Shown here: positions 24,248 to 32,768 of the stretch, piece by piece
How the letters are laid out: the number at the start of each line of letters is the position of its first letter
Numbering within the stretch: the stretch's first letter is position 1
Origin: Vicinamibacterales bacterium
GTDB taxonomy: Bacteria; Acidobacteriota; Vicinamibacteria; Vicinamibacterales; UBA8438
Length of the DNA stretch: 38,227 nt
Assembly: GCA_029940535.1 (NCBI GenBank)
Contig: JAPYUM010000039.1
Span: 1 to 38,227, forward strand
Direction: 5' to 3'
The notes under the pieces: model-generated
Seen by the model: only the letters and a program-made list of their open reading frames with translations
Database searches by the model: none
Told to the model about the DNA's origin: nothing
Program-made: the position numbers and the translations under genes

Positions 24248-27085
24248 TCAGAACCGAAACAGGCGGTTCACTTTTACGACCACGGCTCGGTTCTCCAGCT
24301 CCGGAAAGTGGGGGCCGAGAGTGTCCCGCAGGTCCGTGTACACCACGAACAGCTCGCTACCGGGTTGGTATTCCCACCGCAGCCGGATATTGGTCGACAG
24401 CGACGCGACGCTCGAATTGTATTGCAGCAGGGCGCTGAGGAACGCCCGAGGGTTGAGCGTGAAGGTGGCCCGGCTCGTCACGAGCGCCGTGGTGAACCGA
24501 CCGGACGGGACGTCGACCCGGTTGAGTTCGACGCTTGGCTCGACTGACAACTGGGGAGAGAGGCCGATCCGACCGCGGCTGAACCCGACGGCGGTCTTGG
24601 TACCCCCAAAGAAGCCCCCGTGCGACGCTGAGAACGTGCCGGAGACCGGCCGCTGGGCGCCGAAGGCGTAGGAGGCGCGTGTGTCCGTGAAGGTGTAGCC
24701 GGCGCCCGGAATAACCACGTCGGTGGCGATGTCGAACGGGTCGGCGAGGAACTCGTAGTTGTGCGAGGCCTCGAACAGGAACTGGTCGCTGTTCTCCAGT
24801 TCGGCGCCGAACGCCCCGGTCGCGATGCGGGTCTCCACCCGGCCGGCCCCGTTGGTGACGTAGTCGAAACTGCCCTCCCAGGTCAGCTTCCGCACCGAGG
24901 CGAGGCCACTGGGCCGCGGGCTGAACCGGCCTGAGGTGAAGTTTCGCTGGAAGTCGGTTCGTCGCAGGAAGCCGACCTCCGGGTTGAAGTCCTCGTCGAC
25001 CACCAGCCGCTCGGCCTGCAGGCCGTAGCGGTCGCCGTTGTAGTCGACTTGTCCTCGGTAACTCGTGGCGTCGCCGTCGCGGCCTGGCGTTTCGGTTTGG
25101 GCGAGGTAGGCGTTCAGGTTGAGGTTGTCATAGAAGCCGAATGTGGCGTCTACGCCGTACAGCTGGTTTGACCCGTCACCCGAGACCGCGACCGAGCGAT
25201 GGGTGGCGAGGGCTCCGATGCTGCTGCGGCGCAGGATGTCACGCTTGATGCGGACGACGCCGAAATTCGTCGGCCGCGCGCCCGACGTGCCCTCGGAGCC
25301 GGTTCGGATGTCGAGCAAGCCGATGCTGTAGGCGCCAACTTTCCCGGTGAGGCGCCCACCTGCGTCGATCGGAACCGGCAGACCGCCGTCGAGTCCGATG
25401 CGGCGGCTGAAGAAGAGGATGGGGGTGTTGCTGGCCCCCCCGACTCGCGGGCCGCCGGGACCGCGGCCGCTGAAGCCCCGGCCGCCCCCGAAGTCAAAAA
25501 TGCCCTGCCCCTCGAGGAAGAACTCCCGCTTCTCTGGAAAAAACAGGCTGAAACGGGTCAGGTTGACCTGTTGTTCGTCCACCTCGACCTGCGCGAAATC
25601 GGTGTTGTACGTAAAATCGGCCGTCAACCCCTGGGTAACCCCATACTTCACGTCGAATCCGGCATCGCCATCGAGCGCGTTCGCGAAGGCCGGTGTGGCC
25701 AGCCGGTCGGTGGTCAGATCAGAGATAACATAGGGCTTGAGCTCGAGGTTGCCGCCGCCGGGGGGCGCCTCGACGCCGACAACGGCGCCCGCGACCGCCA
25801 ACCGCATGATGCCGGCCAGGCCGTAGGCCGCGGGGACGGCCGTGAGATACGAGATTTCGTTCTTCCAGCGTACGATCCGCCGCAGGTTGACGCCCCAGGT
25901 CTGGGCCGCGCCGGGGCTGAACCGCACCGTCTTGAAGGGAATGGCGATTTCGACCGTCCACCCGCCGTCGAATCGGTCGGTTCTGACGTCCCACACCCCG
26001 TTCCAATCGCGGTTCATGTTCCCGGCCGTGATCTGCCCGTCGAACATGCCCCCCAACGGGTTGGTATGGAACATGTACCCGTTGCGTCGGTCGTAGAAGG
26101 TGTCCAGGACGACCGCGAAGTTTTCGTTTTGGAAGATGCCCAGATTGTCCCGACGCATCTCGTTGGCGACCATCCGGTCCGGTTGCGAGTCCCAGCACCG
26201 AGCCGCGATGTAGATCGTGTCGTCGTCGAAGAATATCCACGCATCGGTGCTTTCGGTGGCCGGCACGCCCTCGTCCGGCTCTTGTTGGATGAAGCCACTG
26301 ACGGCCGGGATGGAACGGTAGACGCCTTCATCGAGTCGTCCGTCCAGCGCGATGGGTTCCCGGATGCGTGTCGCTCGCATCGTGGTCTCGCCCCGGGCGT
26401 TGCGCGCCACCATGGCCGGCAACTCCGGGGGGGGCGGCCCGTCGATGATCCCGCGCGGGGACAGGGCAAAGCCTGCGACACCCGGTCTCGGGCCAGATGG
26501 CCGCCCGGAGACATCGGATGGGATACCGCCGTTTGGCGGGGGCGAGGTCGGCGCGGGGCCCTCCTCGTTCTGTGTGGGCGGTTCGACGACGGGACGGGCA
26601 GCCAGTTGCGCGGCCAGTTCGTCCTGCAACGCGAAGAGGTCACTGAGCTCACCGTCGACAAGGGCCGAGCCGAGGACGCGGCCAGAGTCGGTCTCGGTCA
26701 CGAGCGCCGTGATCCGGAGTCGGGAGCCGATCCGCTCATGAGTGCCCTGGACGATCCGCGCTGCACCGCGCTGTTCGCCGAGGACGACAGACTCAACTCG
26801 CACCCCATTACCCAGTGCGGTCGCCAGGCTTTCCGCGATGCCTTCGCCGATCCAGTCGTCGTCAGGCGCGCCACCGATGTTGGCGAACGTGACGACGACG
26901 AGCGACGGGTTCCCACCGGCTGCCCTGGCAGGTTGAGCCGGGGCGCGACCGGCCGAGATGATCAGCACCGCCACCAGGGCGGTCACGGTGATACCGGGCG
27001 ATATGGAGCGCAAGGGCGTCGGAACGTTTCTGAGGGGCCAGCGTGGAATCAAGGTCTCGGGTGGTGCGGTGGTCTCCGACCTCAC
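24248..27085 (-). CDS. TolB-like/CBM9/DUF5916 outer-membrane barrel protein
   Basis: About 945 residues in three parts. An N-terminal hydrophobic segment (GITVTALVAVLIISAG, then APAQPARA) looks like a signal peptide with a long basic n-region. Next comes a TolB-like domain (about 60-170: VVVTFANIGGAPDDDWIGEG, then SRLRITALVTETDSG and DLFALQDELAAQL), usually seen in signalling proteins. A CBM9-type domain (about 245-410: LDGRLDEGVYRS, WIFFDDDTIYIAARCWDS, WTVEIAIPFKTVRF) leads into DUF5916 (TYNTDFAQVEVDEQQVNLTR, SLFFPEKREFFLEGQGIFDF) and a beta-barrel ending in VNRLFRF, a terminal-Phe outer-membrane signature. The GTG at 27085 is chosen because it overlaps the previous stop (GTGA). Function of the family is unknown; a surface binding or transport role is plausible. 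Confidence 0.82.
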   Translation of the reverse strand: MRSETTAPPETLIPRWPLRNVPTPLRSISPGITVTALVAVLIISAGRAPAQPARAAGGNPSLVVVTFANIGGAPDDDWIGEGIAESLATALGNGVRVESVVLGEQRGAARIVQGTHERIGSRLRITALVTETDSGRVLGSALVDGELSDLFALQDELAAQLAARPVVEPPTQNEEGPAPTSPPPNGGIPSDVSGRPSGPRPGVAGFALSPRGIIDGPPPPELPAMVARNARGETTMRATRIREPIALDGRLDEGVYRSIPAVSGFIQQEPDEGVPATESTDAWIFFDDDTIYIAARCWDSQPDRMVANEMRRDNLGIFQNENFAVVLDTFYDRRNGYMFHTNPLGGMFDGQITAGNMNRDWNGVWDVRTDRFDGGWTVEIAIPFKTVRFSPGAAQTWGVNLRRIVRWKNEISYLTAVPAAYGLAGIMRLAVAGAVVGVEAPPGGGNLELKPYVISDLTTDRLATPAFANALDGDAGFDVKYGVTQGLTADFTYNTDFAQVEVDEQQVNLTRFSLFFPEKREFFLEGQGIFDFGGGRGFSGRGPGGPRVGGASNTPILFFSRRIGLDGGLPVPIDAGGRLTGKVGAYSIGLLDIRTGSEGTSGARPTNFGVVRIKRDILRRSSIGALATHRSVAVSGDGSNQLYGVDATFGFYDNLNLNAYLAQTETPGRDGDATSYRGQVDYNGDRYGLQAERLVVDEDFNPEVGFLRRTDFQRNFTSGRFSPRPSGLASVRKLTWEGSFDYVTNGAGRVETRIATGAFGAELENSDQFLFEASHNYEFLADPFDIATDVVIPGAGYTFTDTRASYAFGAQRPVSGTFSASHGGFFGGTKTAVGFSRGRIGLSPQLSVEPSVELNRVDVPSGRFTTALVTSRATFTLNPRAFLSALLQYNSSVASLSTNIRLRWEYQPGSELFVVYTDLRDTLGPHFPELENRAVVVKVNRLFRF

Positions 27086-28152
27086 CCCTTCGGAACGAAT
27101 GCGAGGAATCGTCGCGGGTTGTCCACCAGAATCTTGCGGATCGCCTCCTCCGGAACACCCGCGAATCGCAGTTTGGGTACGAACTGCATCAGGACCGATG
27201 CCCATCCGTGGCCGTAATACCGATTGAACTGGCGCACGTTACCCTGATCGGACGAGAGCAGAATGTGATCTTCGAGGCCGGCCTCGAGCAGGTCTTGGAC
27301 CATCCGTACCTTGTCGTGAGCGGGAATGTCCGATCGGCCCATTTCGTGGCCCAGGGTGTCAAGCCCGATGAACGCGCCACGCCGGGCCACTTCCTTGTGG
27401 GTCCCGAGTGGGTCGTGCTCCGGCTTGATGGTCGCCATGTGCCCGATGACGACGTGCGAGAAGTCGACACCTTGTCCCTCAATGGTGTCCATCTGGTCCA
27501 TGGCGCAGCTCGGACAGCTCTCATGCGGCGTGTGCGTGAAGATCGGGAGACCAGTGCGCAGGTGGGCGCGGGCCACGGCGCGGTGCACCTTGCGCTCATC
27601 CGGACGCATCTCAAGAGAGGACGCGATCTCGCCGAAAGCGCCCCAACGCTGCGCCGTCGCGTCACTGACCAGTTCTTCGACCAGTTGGTCCTCCGACATC
27701 TCCGCCACGCGCACCGGGTAGATCGAGAAGCCGATGTCTTCGAAGTACCCGCCGGCCATCACGATCCGCACGTCGCTCTGGCTTGCGATGGCGTTCAGGT
27801 TGCGCACCTGAGCCGCGGTGCGGCGACCGGTCGCCGCATCAACGATACAGCCGAGTCCGTTGAACGCGCACTCGCGCAGCTCGTTGACGGCCAAGTCGAT
27901 GTCATCTCGGCCGACGTGTTCATGGAAGAGGGTGGCGCCGTTGGCCAGATCGCTCGGGCTGAGGTCACCCTGTAGGGTTCGGATGACCGCGCCCGCTGGG
28001 AAGGTCGGCGTCTCGACGCTGGTGAAACGCTGCTGAGCCTGGAGCGGCAGGGAACCGGTACCGGCAGCGACCACGCCGGCGCCGGCGGCGGTGCTGAGGA
28101 GCCCCAAGGCTTCGCGGCGGGTGTAGCGTGCGTCGTGGGTCGGGATAGTCAT
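27082..28152 (-). CDS. Tat-exported phosphotriesterase-like hydrolase
   Basis: The 356-residue protein is an amidohydrolase-superfamily member of the phosphotriesterase (PTE)/phosphotriesterase-like-lactonase group. A Tat signal is clear: YTRREALGLLS followed by a hydrophobic Ala/Gly stretch and LQAQQ. Metal ligands visible are the HxH motif (TLFHEHVG), a Glu at the bridging position (FGEIASS, in place of the carboxylated Lys of PTE), His in IFTHTPHE, His in VVIGHM and Asp in LSSDQGN. Substrates of this branch include lactones and esters as well as phosphotriesters; the true one is unknown. The ATG at 28152 is chosen because it starts the Tat motif. It is the first gene of the minus-strand run and overlaps the DUF5916 gene by 4 nt. 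Confidence 0.86.
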   Translation of the reverse strand: MTIPTHDARYTRREALGLLSTAAGAGVVAAGTGSLPLQAQQRFTSVETPTFPAGAVIRTLQGDLSPSDLANGATLFHEHVGRDDIDLAVNELRECAFNGLGCIVDAATGRRTAAQVRNLNAIASQSDVRIVMAGGYFEDIGFSIYPVRVAEMSEDQLVEELVSDATAQRWGAFGEIASSLEMRPDERKVHRAVARAHLRTGLPIFTHTPHESCPSCAMDQMDTIEGQGVDFSHVVIGHMATIKPEHDPLGTHKEVARRGAFIGLDTLGHEMGRSDIPAHDKVRMVQDLLEAGLEDHILLSSDQGNVRQFNRYYGHGWASVLMQFVPKLRFAGVPEEAIRKILVDNPRRFLAFVPKG

Positions 28153-29104
28153 GACGGTTTCTCGTGATTCGGTGAGCGCATAGTATGGTCCGAGTCGAGC
28201 GCTCGCGCACAGCTTCCGCGAGGGAAGTCCGGTCAACATTTGTGAACAACAGAATCTGCGGGCAGGTGACCTGCTGATTTTTCGATACGGTCAGCGACAC
28301 AGCGTTCAGGAGATTGCGAAGGGCCCGTCCGGAAAAGTTTTTTCGCGATTGATGATGCCGCTGGAATCTATTCCCATCAGAAAAACACCGGCCCAAAATT
28401 CACAACGGCGGTCAGAAACGCTGTCCGTACTGTCCGTGATCGATTGCGTCCGGCAAACAGGCCGGTACTGCGATCGACGTACGACGAAACACAATTTGCC
28501 GATGGCTTGCGAATGTACTACGACGAAGATATTTGTCATAGTGGGCGTTATGATAACCGGCACAGGGAGGACCCGAGCCACGGGGGCGCTCTCATGCGTC
28601 CTATGTTCTTCAAAAACCGCTCGACGGCGCAGCGCTCCAGACGGCGATCGGCAGCCTATTAGGGCGCCACGGCGGACCGGTCGACGTGTCTGTATCGGCG
28701 CCGGCGTCGGCTCGAGTGGCCCGACACGCTGCCGAACGGCCCGCGAGCGCCTGACAACCGCCGAGGGTTCTGCCAACTTCTGCTCTGGTCTGGCCGAGTG
28801 GCCGCATGTCGAGCCACCGTGGATACCTATTTCGCCGGAATCATCAAGTCACGCGGTGTGGTTGGGCCAGAGATTCAGGCTCAGTCTCATGACGTCGACG
28901 GGTGGACCATCCGACCCCGTCTGGCCAATCGCAGATGTGTCCCGGGCTCCAGGCCGAAATCGCAGCTCTTCGGGCCCGCCTCCAAGACATCGATCCATCG
29001 AGTGGCGGCGCCGATGAGAACAAGATAGTGCCGCGGGGCCATGAAGCGGGCGTTCTGGCTCTCGCGCTTCTTTGAGCACACGCCGCCCGGTCGAGCCGGC
29101 TACA
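28153..29104 (-). other. Long gene-free stretch upstream of the operon
   Basis: I see no supported gene in these 950 bases. Open frames are arginine/serine-rich without family features, and 28844-29104 is only the read-through tail of the decayed hydrolase. Parts near 28320-28560 are visibly richer in A/T than the neighbours. The promoter of the long minus-strand operon should lie here. A TACTAT hexamer (28185-28180) is 28 nt from the first ATG, but without a matching -35 element I do not call it. Confidence 0.4.
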
Positions 29105-30057
29105 TGACCTGTGCTCGCGGAGAAACGCTCGAATCGTCTCGTAGATTCGGACGCTCTCGTCGCGGGAGAACCCGCCGTGGCCCCCGCCAGGCACCGTCAC
29201 GAGCTGGTTCGGGACACGCGCTCCATCGAGCGCCCGGTGCAGGCGCACCGCGTGGTCGTAGGGGACGATCGGGTCGGCGTCGCCGTGGATGGTCAGCACC
29301 GGTGGCATGTCCGACCGGACGTAGGTCAGGGGGGAGACCCGCGCGGCGACCTCGGCGCGGTCGCTGCGGCTGCCGAGCCACGCTTCGGTGAAATTCCCGG
29401 ACGACCCTGGGGGGCCGTGCATCAGCCCTACGACGTCGGTGATGCCATACCAGTTGATGATCGCGGCACCTTCAGCTCCGCCATCGACGTGGTGCCGGTC
29501 GACCAGGCGCGGTTGCGGTCGCCGGGGCACTGGCGGTCGAGTCCCGCGTCAGCGGTCACCATGCCGGTCGTGAGTGACAGATGGCCTCCCGCGGAGTTGC
29601 CGGTCACCACGATGCGCTCGACGTCGAAGTTGTATCGCTCGGCGTTCCGATAGACCCACCGCAAGGCGCAGCGACAGTCCTCGACAGCGGCGGGGGCGTG
29701 CGCCACATCCGCCATGCGGTACTCGATATTGACGACGGACCAGCCCATCTCGAGATAGGGAAGGAAGGTCAGCGCGGAGCTCTCCTTGCTGCCGTTGGTC
29801 CATCCGCCGCCGTGGATATACATGAGCACCGGGGCCGAGTCGGCGCCGCGCGCCTAATAGAGGTCCAGTTTCAAGTCGACCCCGCCGGCCCGCACGTAGG
29901 TGATATCCGGCACGAGCCGGTAGCCGCCGGCGACTTCGACGAATCGGGTCGCGGCGTCGGATGTCTGCGCCGCGGCGCCGGACGCGATGGCCAGGCCCAC
30001 TAACGAAATCAAGGTGACGGCTACGACAGAACTGCTGTAGTGCTTGATGATCATCAT
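29105..30057 (-). pseudogene. Secreted alpha/beta hydrolase (BD-FAE-like), broken
   Basis: The parent was an exported esterase/lipase of the BD-FAE/carboxylesterase type. From the ATG at 30057 a signal peptide is read (VVAVTLISLVGLAIASGAAA), then ITYVRAGGVDLKLDLY and an in-frame TAG at 29856-29854. The same frame continues with VLMYIHGGGW (oxyanion motif), GNSAGGHLS (nucleophile Ser) and MAELKV. One base then appears to be missing near 29466 (GTGCC where GTGGCC is expected), and the frame changes to AAIINWYGITDVV, IHGDADPIVPYD (acid) and PGGGHGGF (His), with similarity ending near 29105. All three catalytic residues survive, so decay is recent or a lesion is a sequencing error. Two lesions in one gene favour a real pseudogene. 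Confidence 0.8.
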
Positions 30058-30375
30058 GGGGCGTCTTCTCCGGCCTCTCGCTCGTGCAGGAGCGAGCATA
30101 CCGACTTCGGGGTCAGGGCATAGGGCGATCACACCGTCCGGCTCCCTCGCATGCGGCACGACCGCCGGACAGTATAACGGCGAATTCAACGGCTTCCTGC
30201 GACGGCGGGCACGAGACGTGTGCAAAATGATGAACACGTCCCCTCACCGTACAGATTCGTAATTTGTTACACCGCACAAACACGGATTTTCACCACACGG
30301 CGATCTGGCAATAATCTCAACAAAGTATGTTTTTGCAATGGCTTACAACTCGCATGCCGGAGGTTGTCCGGTCTT

Positions 30376-30390
30376 TGGCAGCGCTCTTGC
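30376..30390 (+). promoter_or_regulatory. Sigma-54 promoter of the minor-pilin operon
   Basis: TGGCAGCGCTCTTGC, followed by TTTA, matches the -24/-12 consensus (TGGCAC-N5-TTGCW) with exact spacing between the GG and GC elements. Transcription would start near 30402, leaving a leader of about 100 nt before the first pilin gene. Sigma-54 control, usually with a PilR-type activator, is well known for type IV pilin genes. No activator gene is in the window, and I did not identify an activator site upstream. Confidence 0.6.
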
Positions 30391-30500
30391 TTTAGCTCTG
30401 GTCGTTAGAAAGCGACTACAGGACCCGAACGGCGCACGACACGCGACGGACGGTCTCGGTCATGGTCTCTGCTCTCAGGCGCAACGGAAGGACATTCAGA

Positions 30501-31073
30501 ATGGCCTGGACAACCCTAGGTAAACGACCTCGCTCAGCGGCGGGATTCTCGTTGCCGGAGTTCATGATCACCGTCGCCATGTTCATGACCGTGGCGGGCA
30601 TCACCGGCGTCAGTTTCTCGACATCCATGCGGGCAATGAAGGGCACGGCGGCGATGCAGCAGGTCGTGTCTCAGATCCGACTGGCGCGCAACATGGCGAT
30701 CAGCCAGCAACACTCGATTGAGCTGCAATTCATCCCTCCCAACGAGATCCGGACGATCCGCTGGGAGTTCCCGAACGGCGAGACGACGCTGAACCAGTAC
30801 TTTCTCGAGGGTAACGCTCAGTTCTGCTTCTCCACTACGGTGCCCGACACACCTGACGGCTTCGGCCTGCTCGGAACGAACTCCTTCGCGGGCCAGACGG
30901 CGCGATTCCTTCCGAACGGCCGGTTCGCCGATGCCGTCGGCGCCGTAACGAGCGGCAACCTTTTCGTCGCCGTCCCGGGACAGCCGCAGTCGCAACGGGC
31001 CGTCACCATCTTCGGTGGCACCGGCCGAGTCAGCGGTTACAACTGGAACGGCACCGAATGGCTGGCGAATTGA
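30501..31073 (+). CDS. FimT/GspH-like minor type IV pilin
   Basis: The 190-residue prepilin has a short basic leader ending in Gly, followed by the processed N-terminus FSLPEFMITVAMFMTVAGI. The prepilin-peptidase site is between Gly and Phe, Glu is at +5, and a hydrophobic helix follows. The body (MQQVVSQIRLARNMAISQQ, then beta strands ending in GGTGRVSGY) fits the GspH/FimT family, which starts the minor-pilin operon and helps nucleate pilus assembly. An earlier ATG (30462) exists, but the ATG at 30501 has GGAAGGA eight bases upstream and gives a leader of normal length. The next gene overlaps by 16 nt. Confidence 0.85.
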   Translation: MAWTTLGKRPRSAAGFSLPEFMITVAMFMTVAGITGVSFSTSMRAMKGTAAMQQVVSQIRLARNMAISQQHSIELQFIPPNEIRTIRWEFPNGETTLNQYFLEGNAQFCFSTTVPDTPDGFGLLGTNSFAGQTARFLPNGRFADAVGAVTSGNLFVAVPGQPQSQRAVTIFGGTGRVSGYNWNGTEWLAN

Positions 31074-31624
31074 AGACGATCTCATCCTCGACGACACGCC
31101 GCGAGAGCGGCCCCGACGGGGCCCGCGGATTCATGTTGATGGAGGCGCTGTTCTCCCTCGGCCTGCTCACCGTCGGCATGTTGGCCATGGCCTCTGTCTT
31201 CCTCCAAGGTATGCACCAGGTGAACGCGGCCACCGGCCTACCGGTCGCCAAGCAGAAGGCGGTTGAGATGGTCGAGAGCGTCTTCATGTCGCGTGACACG
31301 CGGACGATCTCGTGGGCTCAGGTCCGCAACGTGGCGGACGGCGGGGTCTTCGTGGATGGTGCCCAGCCGGTCCGCGTGCCGGGCGTCGATGGCTTGGTGA
31401 ACACGGGCGATGACGGTGCCATTGAGCATTTTCGGCTGCCGGGCCTCGACGGGTTGGTCGGCACCGCCGACGATCGGATCATTCCGCTCGCTGGCTTCTC
31501 GCGGACGGTCGAGATTACCGACATCAACCTGAACTTGCGCCAGATTACTGTGACCATCGGGTACCCGTTGGGGACGGGGACGGCCACCTTCACATTGGTG
31601 ACCTATATGTCGTCGTATGCGTGA
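31058..31624 (+). CDS. PilV-like minor type IV pilin
   Basis: The 188-residue prepilin carries the processing site G|FMLMEALFSLGLLTVGMLAM, with Glu at +5 and a long hydrophobic helix. The GMLAMASVFLQGMHQVN region fits PilV/GspI-like minor pilins. The middle holds two similar motifs, DGLVNTGDD and DGLVGTADD, spaced about 24 residues apart; such Asp/Gly-rich loops occur in exported proteins and may bind calcium. The ATG at 31058 overlaps the preceding gene by 16 nt; a TTG at 31070 overlapping the stop is a weaker option. It is the second gene of a four-gene minor-pilin operon. Confidence 0.82.
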   Translation: MAGELKTISSSTTRRESGPDGARGFMLMEALFSLGLLTVGMLAMASVFLQGMHQVNAATGLPVAKQKAVEMVESVFMSRDTRTISWAQVRNVADGGVFVDGAQPVRVPGVDGLVNTGDDGAIEHFRLPGLDGLVGTADDRIIPLAGFSRTVEITDINLNLRQITVTIGYPLGTGTATFTLVTYMSSYA

Positions 31625-31673
31625 GACTGAGGCTGCTAGCAGCCCGCACGCCATCATCCCGGAAAGACCAGCC

Positions 31674-32759
31674 ATGATCGATCGAGCCTCCGTGACACCC
31701 AATCCCCCAAACGTGACCAAGGGACGACCAGGGACGGCGCGGTGGTGTGCACTCGGCCGCCACGACGGCATCAGCCTGCCAGAGATGATGATGACGATTC
31801 TCATCACGATGGTCATGATGACCGCGGCGTTCGGCGCGCTCGACGACGGCCTGACGATGCGGGAAAACGCCGATGTGTCGTCCGAAATGCATCACAACGT
31901 CCGCATGGGGATGAACGAAATGTCGCGGGACCTCATACTGGCCGGCCAGGCTATTCCGATCGGCGGCATCCCAGTGCCCAATGGCGCGGGCGCGGCCCCG
32001 ATCAATCGGCCAGGACCGGTGCCGTTGACGTTTCCAGCCGGCACGCAGGTGCTCCGGCCCGTCATCACCGGCGACGCACTCGGCCCGCTCCAACTCGGAC
32101 TCGCCACCGACCTGGTGACGATCATCTACGCCGACGCGACGCTCGACTTGGGCCAGACAGTGCTCGCCAGCATCGCTGCCGACGGGTCCGCCATGACGGT
32201 CGCCGCCGGCACCGACATCACCTTGCCGGCGAACGAACTACAGGTCGGGGACCTCATCATGTTCTCAAACGCGATGGGCACCGCGTTGCAGATGGTCACA
32301 GCGGTCAGTGGCGCCCAGACGGTCACGTTCGGCAGCCTGGATCCGCTCGACCTGAATCAACGCAACGCCGCGGCCGGCACGATCATGCAGTTGCAAGACG
32401 AGCCAGGGACGTTTCCGCCGACAACGGCTACGCGCGTCTGGATGATCACATATTTCGTCGACGCATCGGTCCCTGGCTCGCCGCGATTGATGCGTGTGGT
32501 GAACGACCACCAGCCGACACCGATCGCGATGGAGATCGAAAACCTACAGCTCACGTATGACCTGGTCGACGGCGCCACCGACCCCGCCGGAATCGACGAG
32601 CCTGTCTCGCCTAACACCGCGGCAGACATCCGGAAAGTGAATATCGCGATCGGCGCGCGCTCGCACAAGAAGCACATCCAGACCGCCGAGTACCAACGCA
32701 CGATGCAGACCGGCCAGGTCAGCCTGCGCAACCTCTCATTTTTCGACCGGTATCAATAG
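31674..32759 (+). CDS. PilW-like minor type IV pilin
   Basis: The 361-residue protein has a long leader (about 31 residues) before the prepilin site G|ISLPEMMMTILITMVMMTAAF, with Glu at +5. After the helix comes NVRMGMNEMSRDLILAGQAI, as in PilW/GspJ-type proteins, and a large beta-rich C-terminal part (VWMITYFVD, NLQLTYDLVDG, VNIAIGARS) typical of PilW. The frame is open from an ATG at 31617 that overlaps the preceding gene, but only the ATG at 31674 has a ribosome site (GGAAAG nine bases upstream), so it is preferred. The stop TAG is part of the AGGAG ribosome site of the next gene. PilW works with PilV and PilX in the pilus-tip priming complex. Confidence 0.82.
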   Translation: MIDRASVTPNPPNVTKGRPGTARWCALGRHDGISLPEMMMTILITMVMMTAAFGALDDGLTMRENADVSSEMHHNVRMGMNEMSRDLILAGQAIPIGGIPVPNGAGAAPINRPGPVPLTFPAGTQVLRPVITGDALGPLQLGLATDLVTIIYADATLDLGQTVLASIAADGSAMTVAAGTDITLPANELQVGDLIMFSNAMGTALQMVTAVSGAQTVTFGSLDPLDLNQRNAAAGTIMQLQDEPGTFPPTTATRVWMITYFVDASVPGSPRLMRVVNDHQPTPIAMEIENLQLTYDLVDGATDPAGIDEPVSPNTAADIRKVNIAIGARSHKKHIQTAEYQRTMQTGQVSLRNLSFFDRYQ

Positions 32760-32768
32760 GAGCCAGTG

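Noticed and set aside
25199-27217. Plus-strand frame of 672 codons opposite the DUF5916 gene
   Set aside because: The opposite strand carries an unmistakable CBM9-DUF5916 protein; the frame is open only because of GC-rich codon bias.
28196-28205. CGAGCGCTCG palindrome upstream of the phosphotriesterase-like gene
   Set aside because: Ten-base self-complementary GC strings are expected often in DNA of this composition, and no promoter element frames it.
28180-28236. Possible housekeeping promoter for the long operon: TACTAT (28185-28180) and a TTGACC (28236-28231) on the minus strand
   Set aside because: The two hexamers are not at a usable spacing from each other, and neither has a good partner, so no promoter is called.
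28349-29017. Open plus-strand frame of 222 codons
   Set aside because: Composition is Arg/Ser/Thr-rich without family features, no ribosome site, and it runs over the tail of the decayed hydrolase.
30300-30330. TGGCAATAATCTC considered as a second sigma-54 site
   Set aside because: No TTGC at the required distance.
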